Source of the DNA: Aeoliella mucimassa
GTDB taxonomy: Bacteria; Planctomycetota; Planctomycetia; Pirellulales; Lacipirellulaceae
Reading direction: 5' to 3'
Assembly (NCBI RefSeq): GCF_007748035.1
Contig: NZ_CP036278.1
Span: 310,001 to 374,000 of the forward strand
Length of the DNA stretch: 64,000 nt
Of this stretch, positions 18,514-26,322 are shown in pieces. A program made the position numbers and the translations under genes. Each line of letters opens with the position of its first letter. Within the stretch, counting starts at the first letter, position 1. A model generated the notes under the pieces. The model made no database searches. It saw nothing but the letters and a program-made list of their open reading frames with translations, and was not told the DNA's origin.

Positions 18514-18522
18514 ATTATATCA
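18514..18522 (-). promoter_or_regulatory. Extended -10 promoter giving a leaderless transcript
   Basis: On the minus strand the sequence TGATATAAT (TGn plus consensus TATAAT) ends six bases before the ATG at 18507. Transcription would begin at or next to the A of the start codon. No good -35 element is visible, as is usual for extended -10 promoters. Confidence 0.55.
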
Positions 18523-18549
18523 CATGCAAGGCAGTTCGCCGAAGCCAAA

Positions 18550-19344
18550 TCACTGGTCGCTGGCAGACTCCACTTCCTCCACTTTAACTTCCTCCGCTGG
18601 CACCGCTGCGGGGTCGTTCAGCGAGTACTGGGTGAGGAACTGCCAGACCTCTTCGTTCAGCGGGGCTTCCCACCGGTGGGGAACCCCTTCGGGGCGGAGC
18701 ACTTCGACCGCGTGCCCGCGCTCGCGATAGAGATCGGGGTAGGTCTCCACCTTCACGGGGCGGACCTCCTCGTCGCGGGTGCCGACGATAAACATCATCG
18801 GCACCGGTCGCTCGGCTGGATGCTCGTCGAGCAGGCACGCCCCCTGCGATACCATAGCGGCCACCTTGGTGCTACGCCGGAGTGAGAGATGCACCACGAA
18901 GTCACCCCCCCGCGAGATGCCGACCACGTAGATACGATCGGGATCGATCGCGTAGTCGGCCAGCAGCTGGTCGGTCAGCACATCGAACATCTCTACGTCA
19001 GGATTGCCTCCCAGCTCGTCTCGCTCAAAAAAATGCCAGGTCGGGTCGCCCTGAATGTAAGCCAGGTAGAAACCATGTGAGTCGACCATGTCGTGCAGCT
19101 TCGCGCTACGACGGAGTCGCTCAGCAGGGCCGTTGAAACCATGGTACGCCAGTACCAGTGGGCGGAGTTCGGTCGAGCGGGTCGTCGGAGGATACCACAG
19201 GTAGCGTCGCGACACCCCATGCACGGCGATGGTGCGGCGGTGCCAGTCGTGATGGGTGATGTACCAAATGCCGATCGCCAGCGCGACAATCGCAGTCGCG
19301 ATGGCGAAGAGAAGCGGCAAACGCTTTTTGTTTAGTCGAGGCAT
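18550..19344 (-). CDS. Membrane-anchored alpha/beta hydrolase (PHB-depolymerase/LpqC-like)
   Basis: A 264-residue protein with one N-terminal transmembrane segment (LPLLFAIATAIVALAIGIWYI), so the enzyme domain faces outside the cytoplasm. The alpha/beta hydrolase core shows the oxyanion strand 'PLVLAYHGFNG', the nucleophile elbow 'VVGISRGGDFV' (G-x-S-x-G), the Asp loop 'FIVGTRDEEV' and the final His in 'GVPHRWE'. The layout resembles polyhydroxybutyrate-depolymerase/feruloyl-esterase-like LpqC proteins. The C-terminal tail is acidic and Glu/Val-rich. The substrate is unknown. The gene lies 17 bp downstream of the ecotin gene in the same direction, probably co-transcribed. Confidence 0.8.
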   Translation of the reverse strand: MPRLNKKRLPLLFAIATAIVALAIGIWYITHHDWHRRTIAVHGVSRRYLWYPPTTRSTELRPLVLAYHGFNGPAERLRRSAKLHDMVDSHGFYLAYIQGDPTWHFFERDELGGNPDVEMFDVLTDQLLADYAIDPDRIYVVGISRGGDFVVHLSLRRSTKVAAMVSQGACLLDEHPAERPVPMMFIVGTRDEEVRPVKVETYPDLYRERGHAVEVLRPEGVPHRWEAPLNEEVWQFLTQYSLNDPAAVPAEEVKVEEVESASDQ

Positions 19345-19361
19345 GCAATTCGACCGAGCCG

Positions 19362-19910
19362 TTATCGCTGCTCGGCCACTTCGGTAGTTTCCGAGGCGGA
19401 CCAGATGCGGTAGCGTACTTCCCCTCCCTCGGGTACATACACGACCACCGGTACTCGGCTATTGTAACGAATCATCTTGGCCGGCGCGGTCACAAACTTC
19501 TCCACTTGTGGAGTGCCAGGCAGCGGAGCCATGCGAGTCATCGCCATGCGACCCCATCGAGGGTACTCGTAATAGGTGAATCCCCACCCCTCGAGGTTGG
19601 TCTCTCTGATCTCTCCGCCGAACCAAGTGCGGTTCACCCCGTCGGTCATCATGTTCTTGCCGACAATAAGCTCGACGCGAAAATCCCCTTCTTCGTCGCG
19701 CGACTTCTCTGGCAACAAGATCACGTACCGCTCCATCCCCTCAGGCGGGGCGGGGAACTTCTCCACGTACTTTTCCGCTTCGGCCGGCTCCGCCTTGGCC
19801 GATTCCGCCGTGGACGGCGCCTCGTCGGCCGGAGTGTCGTCGGCCATCGCACACGCGGTAAACATCAACAGAGTGAGCGAAAGAGCGGGGAGACCGAGAT
19901 GGCGAAGCAT
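19362..19910 (-). CDS. eco: Ecotin-like serine protease inhibitor, exported
   Basis: A 182-residue protein: signal peptide (MLRHLGLPALSLTLLMFTAC, possibly a weak lipobox), an Ala/Glu-rich linker, and a full ecotin domain from about residue 47. Ecotin signatures include 'FPAPPEGMERYVILLP', 'VELIVGK', 'LEGWGFTYYEY', 'KFVTA', 'IRYNSRVPVVVYVP' and 'VRYRIW'. Ecotin is a periplasmic dimeric inhibitor of trypsin-fold proteases. By alignment to the E. coli protein, whose reactive site is Thr-Met-Met-Ala, this one has Thr-Arg-Met-Ala, so P1 is Arg126. The two Cys of E. coli ecotin that form the disulfide are absent. Start 19910 has GGAG nine bases upstream. It pairs with the downstream hydrolase gene. 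Confidence 0.88.
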   Translation of the reverse strand: MLRHLGLPALSLTLLMFTACAMADDTPADEAPSTAESAKAEPAEAEKYVEKFPAPPEGMERYVILLPEKSRDEEGDFRVELIVGKNMMTDGVNRTWFGGEIRETNLEGWGFTYYEYPRWGRMAMTRMAPLPGTPQVEKFVTAPAKMIRYNSRVPVVVYVPEGGEVRYRIWSASETTEVAEQR

Positions 19911-20034
19911 GGTAGTCGACTCCAAGGGACGGGAGAGGAAGCGTTAAGGAATGGTAGGTGGTCGACTCTTGGACGCCGAGCCTGCGGCGAAAGTTCCCTT
20001 CAATTCCGAAAGTTTTCCAATGGCAAGACCGTTG

Positions 20035-20361
20035 TTACCGCAGGGCAGACTGCAGGACATGAACAATAAAAAACAGAAGCGTGCCGAGATACATGCAGCA
20101 GAAGATTCCGAGTCCAACCCCCCAGCCCGCCAGTCGACGGGGGCGGGAGCCAAGCCCAATGAGACTCAAGATCAACCCTGGAACGCTGAGCAGCACGAAG
20201 AGCGCAGCGATCATGTTACCGGTCCGGCTGAAGTGCCCGCAAACACAGAGTGCACAAAAGCTGCCGAGCGATAGCGCAAACCCTATCTCTCCCCATCGAT
20301 TCCTGCCGCGATCCAATGGTTGCGACGACTCCGGCGATTCGTAGGGATTTGGCAAACTCAA
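20035..20361 (-). CDS. Small membrane protein, 'NPYESP' type
   Basis: A 108-residue protein starting MSLPNPYESPESSQPLD, a recurrent N-terminus of small planctomycete membrane proteins. Three hydrophobic segments follow (EIGFALSLGSFCALCVC, MIAALFVLLSVPGLILSLIGLG, WGVGLGIFCCMYLGTLLFFIV). The pattern resembles DUF4190-like small membrane proteins. Function unknown. It is separated from the ecotin gene by about 125 bp in the same direction. Confidence 0.75.
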   Translation of the reverse strand: MSLPNPYESPESSQPLDRGRNRWGEIGFALSLGSFCALCVCGHFSRTGNMIAALFVLLSVPGLILSLIGLGSRPRRLAGWGVGLGIFCCMYLGTLLFFIVHVLQSALR

Positions 20362-20421
20362 TTTTTGCTCATCTGCTGCTTCGTCAAATCTGGCATCGAG
20401 AATCGCAGGAACCCCTCCGAG

Positions 20422-20892
20422 CTACACTTCCGAAAAAGCGGTCGGTGCGAGGTAGACCTTTTCGATGTTCGTCACCGTGTCTGCGTACTTCGGCAGGTCT
20501 TTCATTGCCTTCCACTCGGGGTGGTTGATAAACGTGTTCCAGTTTGCCTTGTTCGACTCCATGTCGTCGGCGGCCAGCAGGTACGTCAGGTGCGGCAGCC
20601 CTGGGCCGTAGAGCGACTCGCCGAACAGCACCGTGTCGAAGCCCGACTTTTGGAACACGGTAATCTCGCCGTCGTTGAACATCTCGATCTTCCGCCGGGC
20701 TTTCGACTCGCTATGGCTGTGGTAAGTCCGCAGTTCGAGCACACCGGATGGCTGCTTGGGGAGCTGCAGCTTCGGCATGCCAGCAAACGCGAGCAGCAAC
20801 TGGCTGTCGATGCTGGCGAAGCATGGCTCATCGTGGTGCACTCGCAAAAGAAGGAACGCGGACAAATAACCCTCGCCCGATTCTACCCCCAC
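20422..20892 (-). pseudogene. N-terminally truncated NIPSNAP family protein
   Basis: From about 20832 leftward the frame encodes the second half of a two-domain NIPSNAP protein: 'FASIDSQLLLAFAGMPKLQLP', then 'VLELRTYHSHSESKARRKIEMF', 'FGESLYGPGLPHLTYLLAADD' and 'WKAMKDLPKYADTVTNIEKVYL'. Planctomycete NIPSNAP proteins that I recall have about 250 residues with a first ferredoxin-like domain. That domain is missing, and the 20 residues before the match (MGVESGEGYLSAF...) look like chance reading of non-coding DNA. A shortened product from the ATG at 20892 cannot be excluded. Confidence 0.65.
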
Positions 20893-20970
20893 GCCGCGGG
20901 GCGAGCAAACTTTGCCAGGAGCGGCGGCGGGCGGAGCGTAGGGTTAACCGGTAGGGCAGGGGCCGATTGG

Positions 20971-21168
20971 CTACAGGGGGTTGCAGTTGCCGGCCTCGAA
21001 GTCGGCATCCGCCTGGCGGGCGAGTTGGTCCAAGCGGCCAGCCTTGATATCGGCTTCGATTCGCTCGTCCCATTTGTCGGCGCGATACTCGTCGAACCAG
21101 ATGGCAAACTGCGCCAGCTCTTCTGGTGGCAAACCAGCGATCGCTTTCTCAAGTTCTTGTAGACTCAT
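20971..21168 (-). CDS. Orphan addiction-module antitoxin-like small protein
   Basis: A 65-residue acidic helical protein: 'LEKAIAGLPPEELAQFAIWFDEYRADKWDERIEADIKAGRLDQLARQADADFEAG'. This pattern (x-LPPEEL-x-F-x-x-W, then W-D-x-x-I-E-x-D, then GRLDxLA) is that of small chromosomal antitoxins usually followed by a RelE/HigB-like toxin gene. No toxin gene follows; the next sequence downstream is the NIPSNAP remnant. It may be a relic or a solitary anti-addiction gene (inference). ATG 21168 was preferred to the in-frame start at 21201 because the family begins here. Confidence 0.7.
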   Translation of the reverse strand: MSLQELEKAIAGLPPEELAQFAIWFDEYRADKWDERIEADIKAGRLDQLARQADADFEAGNCNPL

Positions 21169-21309
21169 TGCATTGCTCAATAAGTTCAGTAGACAACACA
21201 CCTTTTATCATAGGTCTTGATAAACAACTAAACCACGCAAACCAAATGATGCGGTGCGAGACTAACAGCACACCGGCTTCGGTCGAAGCGATCTACTCGA
21301 CACAATCGA

Positions 21310-21357
21310 AAAGAGATAAACCACCCAGGTCTCGCCACGTTGGCGAAACCTGGGCGG
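21310..21357 (-). terminator. Hairpin terminator, twin of the nrdJ terminator
   Basis: On the minus strand a nested stem (CCCAGGT/ACCTGGG outside, CGCCA/TGGCG inside, 21321-21357) is followed by a T-rich run. It lies about 30 bp after the stop of the 21389-21616 gene. Nearly the same sequence terminates nrdJ at 22368-22411. Confidence 0.65.
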
Positions 21358-21388
21358 CACTACTACAGAGTTAGGCTAGATTGCCATC

Positions 21389-21616
21389 TTAGTTTTCTTC
21401 CAAGCCACGAAGAAACTCCTGTCGCATTGCTTGCGCAACCGTTGGGCCACACAGGTTTGGATTCTCCTCGTAGAGTTTACGCTGGTCAGCACCAGCTTTT
21501 ACTGTGGAAGTGGCAATCTCGCGAAGCTTTGACGACTGAGCAAAGCTATCAATCAGTTTGTCAGCATTGTCACAGTCTTGAAGAACTTCGTCCAACCAAT
21601 GAGGTTGTAAGGCCAT
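21389..21616 (-). CDS. Small hypothetical protein
   Basis: A 75-residue helical soluble protein (ALQPHWLDEVLQDCDNADKLIDSF...GPTVAQAMRQEFLRGLEEN). No family was recognised. The start at 21616 was chosen because AAAGGA lies about eight bases upstream; the frame is open to 21694 without a better site. A perfect GC-rich hairpin (21657-21680) lies upstream and a terminator hairpin downstream, so it is probably a single-gene unit. Confidence 0.55.
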   Translation of the reverse strand: MALQPHWLDEVLQDCDNADKLIDSFAQSSKLREIATSTVKAGADQRKLYEENPNLCGPTVAQAMRQEFLRGLEEN

Positions 21617-21656
21617 ATCAGTATCCTTTAAAGTGATATTGAGAATTGGTGTCATC

Positions 21657-21680
21657 GCGGGCGCACCTTGTGCGCCCGCG
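21657..21680. other. Perfect GC-rich hairpin
   Basis: CGCGGGCGCAC and TGTGCGCCCGCG face each other with almost no loop. There is no T-run on either side, so it is not a typical terminator. It lies between the small gene at 21389-21616 and the broken ORF at 21705-21911. Confidence 0.4.
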
Positions 21681-21704
21681 ATTGCAGATCGCATTGCTTG
21701 ATTA

Positions 21705-21911
21705 CTACTTGCGGCAGATCAGTTTCCACCAAGCCGCCTTTTCAGACGATTTCACCGGTGGAAAAGTATCGCCGCGGTCCATGGGGATGACGCGTTCATC
21801 AGATGTCGGTGCGGGAGCTGTGGTCCCGTCCGTGTATCCATCAAACTCGTAGTCACCCGCAGGTTGACAGGTTAGCCTGTCATTTAAGGCATATTGCTAC
21901 AGAGGTAACAT
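21705..21911 (-). pseudogene. Small ORF broken by an in-frame TAG
   Basis: An ATG at 21911 has a strong AAGGAG site, but the fifth codon is TAG (21897-21899). The same frame then stays open for 63 codons (21896-21705), and its translation looks protein-like: it contains 'CQPAGDYEFDGYTDG', 'DERVIPMDRGDTFPPV' and 'KAAWWKLICRK'. No other start codon lies between the TAG and this part. I read it as a pseudogene of a small Cys-containing protein. Stop readthrough is the alternative. I cannot name the family with certainty. Confidence 0.45.
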
Positions 21912-21997
21912 AAGAAACTCCTTCTGCGGCACGCCGTGCCGTGTCGGCCATCAACAAAACACTTGTATTGGCCGACGAGGAGCATTATTCTATGGAA

Positions 21998-22097
21998 CTG
22001 GCGTCGATGGGAGCCAATCCAATGCTTCTCATTGGCACTCTGCAGCCGCGTCGTAGTCGCCCTCTCACAGATGGCTACGACTCGGCTTTTTCTCTTT
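21998..22097 (+). ncRNA. Candidate small RNA with own promoter and terminator
   Basis: A promoter-like pair TTGTAT (21963-21968), 17 bp, TATTCT (21986-21991) is followed about 50 bp later by a Rho-independent terminator (22044-22097). The intervening transcript of about 100 nt has a first stem GCCAAT/ATTGGC (22013-22018 with 22031-22036) and then the terminator stem. No ORF with a ribosome binding site fits. No known RNA family was recognised. Confidence 0.4.
22044..22097 (+). terminator. Rho-independent terminator of the candidate small RNA
   Basis: AGCCGCGTCGTAG (22044-22056) pairs with CTACGACTCGGCT (22075-22087) with a single mismatch, directly followed by a T-rich run (TTTTTCTCTTT). There is no annotated plus-strand gene ahead of it. 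Confidence 0.6.
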
Positions 22098-22367
22098 ATG
22101 TAGCAGATGGCTAGCCGTGGTTGTCCGTTTGGCTGCATCTGATCATTCCTTCTTGATCGGTAATTACCGCTTGCGAACCGTTCGAATGCGGTGCTACTGG
22201 TGTCGAGTGAAAGCACTGCGAGTACACTTCTAAGTGATTCGTGCAATCACGTGGTTCTTGTCACTCGACTATCACCTACGTTCATAAGTTAAATTGTAGT
22301 GATTCTGCAGGAAGCTGCAACGCACTTTCTCGCTTCGGTGGGGATTATTTGTATAGTGGATGTGTAC
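22098..22367. other. Non-coding, nothing recognised
   Basis: No gene was found. The minus-strand frame open from 22246 to 21884 has no protein-like composition and no ribosome binding site. Confidence 0.4.
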
Positions 22368-22411
22368 AAAAAAACCGCCCAGGTCTGGCCATCTTGGCAA
22401 AACCTGGGCGG
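22368..22411 (-). terminator. Rho-independent terminator of nrdJ
   Basis: On the minus strand CCGCCCAGGT and ACCTGGGCGG (22375-22411) form the outer stem, with an inner TGGCC/TGCCA-like stem, directly followed by a run of seven T. It lies about 180 bp beyond the nrdJ stop. Confidence 0.8.
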
Positions 22412-22593
22412 CGTGGTCAGAGGATAAGGAGGTCTCTGAGTCGTCGTGTTTCAAAAAGCTGCTGGCGGGCATCTATGCCACTCACTTCCTGCTACCAGCA
22501 GCCTTTTTATTGTCGGGGCGAGGATTCAGGGGCCCAGGCGATGAACATTGACGAAGTCAATTCATACCCTGAATCCCGATCCCTGGCTCCTCG

Positions 22594-25500
22594 CTAGCTG
22601 CAGCCCATGCTGTTACCACAGTTGTGGCACAGGTAGCAGTTGCCGTTACGCACGGTGATGCTGCCGCAGTTGTCGCAGGCGGGAGCGTCGACCTGGAACC
22701 CAGCGAACTGTTCGCTGCGGGTGCTGTGGGCTTCGGGCTCGTCGGCCATTAACGCGCCGGCTCGTTCGAGCAGACGATTCGCCAGGTCGGTGACCGTTGG
22801 CGAGCTGGCACCATTGGCGTGGCCGTTGTGGCCGTTGGCCTTGGTAGCCGTCGTGCTGCTGTCAGCGGCCGCTTGGGCTTCGGTGCCCGAGCTCTGCCCG
22901 TCGGCCTTCTTGGCGACGGGCTTGGTATTCGAGGGATCAGACTCCTCGCTCTTCGTGGTGGACGATGGCCCGGCAAGCTTCCCACCCGCTCCGTTGTCAC
23001 CCGGCGTGAGCCCCATGTTGGCCTCTTTGTATCCGGGTAGGAAGGTAATGCCGAGCCAACGGAAGATGTAGTCGATCAGACTCTTGGCGATACGAATATC
23101 GGGGTTCTTGGTATGACCCTGAGGCTCGAATCGCATGTGCGAGAACTTACGCACGTAGTCTTGCAGCGGCACGCCGTACTGCAGGCTCATCGACACGCTG
23201 GTACCAAACGCGTCCATCAAGCCGCCGATGGTCGAACCCTCTTTGGCCATGGTGATGAACAGCTCGCCAGGGCGGCCATCTTCGAACATGCCGACCGTGA
23301 TGTACCCTTCGTGGCCAGCGACGCTGAACTTGTGCGTCAGGCTTTGACGGGTATCCGGCAGGCGTTCGCGAGGCGGACGAACCGCCACGGCTTCTTCCTT
23401 GGCCTTCTGATCGCTCCGCTTGGTGTTCAGCGGTTGGCTATCCTTCGAGCCGTCGCGATAGATGGCCAAGGCCTTCAGGCCCAGACGCCACCCATCGGTA
23501 TAGGCTTCGGCGATTTCAGCCGGCGTCGTATCCCGCGGCATGTTCACCGTCTTCGAGATAGCTCCCGACAGGAACGGCTGAGCAGCGGCCATCATGGTAA
23601 CGTGAGCCTTCCAAGGAATGCTTCGCGTACCACCAGCCGGGGTAAACGCACAGTCGAAGATCGGCAGATGCTCGTCCTTCAGGTCCACGGCACCTTCGAT
23701 CGTGTCTTCGCGATCGATGTGAGCCGTGATCGACTCGATTTCGCCCTGGCTATAGCCCAGGGTTTGCAGGGCCAGCGGCACCGTGCGGTTGACGATCTTC
23801 AGCATGCCACCGCCGGCGAGTTGCTTGTACTTCACCAGGGCGATATCGGGCTCGATACCGGTGGTGTCGCAGTCCATCATGAAGCTGATGGTACCCGTGG
23901 GGGCAAGCACCGTGGCCTGAGCGTTGCGGAAACCGTGTACGCTGCCAGAGGCAAGCACCTCGTCCCACACCGTGCGGGCCGCGCCCACCAGGTAGTCGGG
24001 GCACGAGGGGTCGATCGACTCGACCTTGTCGCGGTGCATCTGCATCACCCGCTGCATCGGCTCGGCGTTCTCCTCGTAGCAATCGAAGGTACCGACGGCC
24101 TCGGCCAGCTCGGTGCTGGTAAGGTTGGCCGCTCCATGCAGCATGGCGGTAATGGCACCGCACACCGCACGGCCTTCGTTCGAGTCGTAGCCAACGCCGC
24201 TGGCCATGAGCAAGGCACCCAGGTTCGAGTAGCCCAGACCAAGCGGACGGAACAGGTGGCTGTTGCGAGCGATGTGGGGCGTCGGATAGCTGGCGTGGTC
24301 GACCAGAATCTCCTGAGCAATGAAGAACAACCGGCAAGCAGCCATGAAACGCTCGGTGTCGAACGTGCCATCGGGCTCGCGGAACTTCATCAGGTTGATG
24401 CTCGACAGGTTGCAGGCCGTGTCGTCGAGGAACATGTACTCGCTGCACGGATTGCTGGCATTAATCCGCCCGCTGTTGGGGCAGGTGTGCCAGTTGTTGA
24501 TGGTGGTGTCGTACTGCACGCCGGGGTCACCGCAGTGCCAGGCACATTCCGACATCCGTTCCATCACCTCGCGAGCCTGGAACGTGGGACCTTCGACCGT
24601 GTTGTCGGTTACCCAGCGGGTGGTCCACTTCTCGTCCTTCTCAAACGCCTGCATGAAGTCGTCGGTCAGGCGAACCGAGAGGTTGGCGTTCTGGAACATC
24701 ACCGAGCTGTAAGCTTCGCCGTTGAAGTTGGCTTCGTACTTACCGCTGGCAATCAAGGTTTGAGCCTTTTGCTCTTCCTTCCACTTGCACTCGATGAACT
24801 CCATGACATCGGGATGCCAGACCTTGATCGACTGCATCTTCGCGGCCCGGCGGGTTTTGCCACCGCTCTTTACGACTGCAGCGATCTGGTCGTACACCCG
24901 CATGAACGACAGCGGACCCGAGGGAACCCCACCGCCCGAGAGCTTTTCGCGCTTGCTGCGGAGCGTGGAGAGGTCGGTACCGGTGCCGGAGCCAAACTTG
25001 AACAGCATGGCTTCGCTCGTGGCCAGACGCATGATGTCTTCCATATTGTCGGACACATGCTGAATGAAGCAGGCGGAGCCTTGAGGGTACTCGTAGGGGT
25101 TCTCAGGCTGCACAACATCTTGCGTTTGGGGATCCCAACGCCAGTTGCACTTGTCGCCGCGGACGCCGTACTGGTGGTACAGGCCAACGTTGAACCAGAC
25201 CGGCGAGTTGAACGCCCCGTGCTGGTGCAAGCAGAGCCAGGAAAGATCGCGGTAGAACCGCTCGCCATCGGCCGGCGAGGCGAAGTACCCATCTTCCAGA
25301 CCCCAGTCGGTGATGGTGCGAGTCACCCGGTGCACGAGCTGGCGGACGCTGTTTTCGCGTTCGGGGGTGCCGATTTCGCCGTAAAAGTACTTGCTGCAGA
25401 TGACGTTGGTCGCCAGCTGGCTCCAGAAATTGGGAACTTCGCAGTCGTCCTGCTCGAACAGAACTTCCCCTTTTTCCCCTTTGATCTGTGATGTGCGAAC

Positions 25501-25623
25501 TTCCCAGTCCACCGTGTCGAAGACGTCCACCGAACTCTCGGGGCAGAACGTCGTATCGATCTTCAGGCGGCCGTGGAACTTTTTATTACTGGTAGAAGGC
25601 GTGCCGGTATCGACAGTAGCCAT
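22594..25623 (-). CDS. nrdJ: Class II (adenosylcobalamin-dependent) ribonucleotide reductase
   Basis: A 1009-residue enzyme that reduces ribonucleotides to deoxyribonucleotides using vitamin B12, independent of oxygen. The catalytic core shows 'GSACFIQHVSDNMEDI', 'KFGSGTGTDLSTLRSKREKLSGGG', 'NPCSEYMFLDDTACNLSSINL' and 'APTGTISFMMDCDTTGIEP'. A low-complexity Ser/Thr/Ala/Lys linker of about 70 residues precedes a C-terminal zinc ribbon with CDNCG and CYLCHNCG, which probably carries electrons from thioredoxin to the active site (family knowledge). No ATP-cone regulatory domain was seen. The ATG at 25623 has AGGAGA upstream, and a promoter lies at 25707-25735. No cobalamin riboswitch pattern was recognised upstream. 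Single-gene transcript with its own terminator. Confidence 0.95.
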   Translation of the reverse strand: MATVDTGTPSTSNKKFHGRLKIDTTFCPESSVDVFDTVDWEVRTSQIKGEKGEVLFEQDDCEVPNFWSQLATNVICSKYFYGEIGTPERENSVRQLVHRVTRTITDWGLEDGYFASPADGERFYRDLSWLCLHQHGAFNSPVWFNVGLYHQYGVRGDKCNWRWDPQTQDVVQPENPYEYPQGSACFIQHVSDNMEDIMRLATSEAMLFKFGSGTGTDLSTLRSKREKLSGGGVPSGPLSFMRVYDQIAAVVKSGGKTRRAAKMQSIKVWHPDVMEFIECKWKEEQKAQTLIASGKYEANFNGEAYSSVMFQNANLSVRLTDDFMQAFEKDEKWTTRWVTDNTVEGPTFQAREVMERMSECAWHCGDPGVQYDTTINNWHTCPNSGRINASNPCSEYMFLDDTACNLSSINLMKFREPDGTFDTERFMAACRLFFIAQEILVDHASYPTPHIARNSHLFRPLGLGYSNLGALLMASGVGYDSNEGRAVCGAITAMLHGAANLTSTELAEAVGTFDCYEENAEPMQRVMQMHRDKVESIDPSCPDYLVGAARTVWDEVLASGSVHGFRNAQATVLAPTGTISFMMDCDTTGIEPDIALVKYKQLAGGGMLKIVNRTVPLALQTLGYSQGEIESITAHIDREDTIEGAVDLKDEHLPIFDCAFTPAGGTRSIPWKAHVTMMAAAQPFLSGAISKTVNMPRDTTPAEIAEAYTDGWRLGLKALAIYRDGSKDSQPLNTKRSDQKAKEEAVAVRPPRERLPDTRQSLTHKFSVAGHEGYITVGMFEDGRPGELFITMAKEGSTIGGLMDAFGTSVSMSLQYGVPLQDYVRKFSHMRFEPQGHTKNPDIRIAKSLIDYIFRWLGITFLPGYKEANMGLTPGDNGAGGKLAGPSSTTKSEESDPSNTKPVAKKADGQSSGTEAQAAADSSTTATKANGHNGHANGASSPTVTDLANRLLERAGALMADEPEAHSTRSEQFAGFQVDAPACDNCGSITVRNGNCYLCHNCGNSMGCS

Positions 25624-25706
25624 GAGAGAATCTCCTATTCTTCAATCGGTGAGAATTTGGGGGCATCCCTGTCCTCCGACCAACACGCGTCCAAACGCTA
25701 CGCAGG

Positions 25707-25735
25707 ATTATATACCAGTACGGAACATTTGTACA
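25707..25735 (-). promoter_or_regulatory. Promoter of nrdJ
   Basis: On the minus strand TGTACA (25730-25735), a 17-bp spacer and a perfect TATAAT (25707-25712) lie about 85 bp before the nrdJ ATG. The spacing is ideal for a housekeeping sigma factor. No NrdR box was recognised. Confidence 0.6.
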
Positions 25736-26322
25736 GCGCTTTTTGGTCTTACGCCAAGCATCGGCTGGCGAGGGCATCGAGCTGAAGCCGTTTCGGCTAC
25801 CGCTCGATGTGGTGAGGGCCTACTACATCTTGCAGCCTGAACCTCAAAACCCGGTGATTAGCATGGTTACTAGCACCGGGCACCCAATATATTGTAGGTG
25901 ATGCCCACTTTCACTACAATATTTGGTCGAACGGGAGCCAAATCTTACTGAAGGAAATCCTGTCGTCAATCCAAAACTTAGTATTCCCTAAGTCGCTAGC
26001 ACACAACAGGTTGTGTCGATCTCTCAAATGCTAGCATTGCTTTCGTGAAGCAATCGTTAAGATTGTAAGTCTTTATATTGCAGTGGTTTACGTAAATAAG
26101 TGGGGTCTACCGCGGCTCGTAGGCCCCCCGGGAAGTTTTTGGAATGAAATCCACCCCGCTCTGCTTAGCGCAGTCGAAACCAATTGCCTTGCTTGCCACA
26201 TCCTCGCAGGCTGCCCACGGGTAACCCCAAGATCTGGGGGCCCTTGAGCAAATCGCTCTGGTTTGCGCGGAACCGAATCGCTATGCTCCCGCCCGACGTC
26301 TCTCTTCTCTTTCGGGTTCTCT
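25736..26322. other. Non-coding region with an inverted repeat
   Basis: No gene was found between the nrdJ promoter and the rightward lipoprotein operon. A perfect 9-bp inverted repeat, ATATTGTAG (25889-25897) and CTACAATAT (25914-25922), sits mid-way with a 16-base loop. It may be a stem-loop or a protein site. Base composition here is more A/T-rich than in the flanking genes. Confidence 0.4.

Noticed and set aside
21884-22246. 120-codon minus-strand open frame
   Set aside because: No ribosome binding site, no recognisable sequence, and it crosses the candidate small RNA and its terminator.
23113-25491. 792-codon open frame opposite nrdJ
   Set aside because: It is antisense to a clear enzyme gene; its composition (Arg/His/Gly-rich) is what the complement of GC-rich codons gives.
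25624-26260. Cobalamin riboswitch upstream of nrdJ
   Set aside because: No B12-box-like or conserved riboswitch pattern was seen, and class II reductases do not normally need it.
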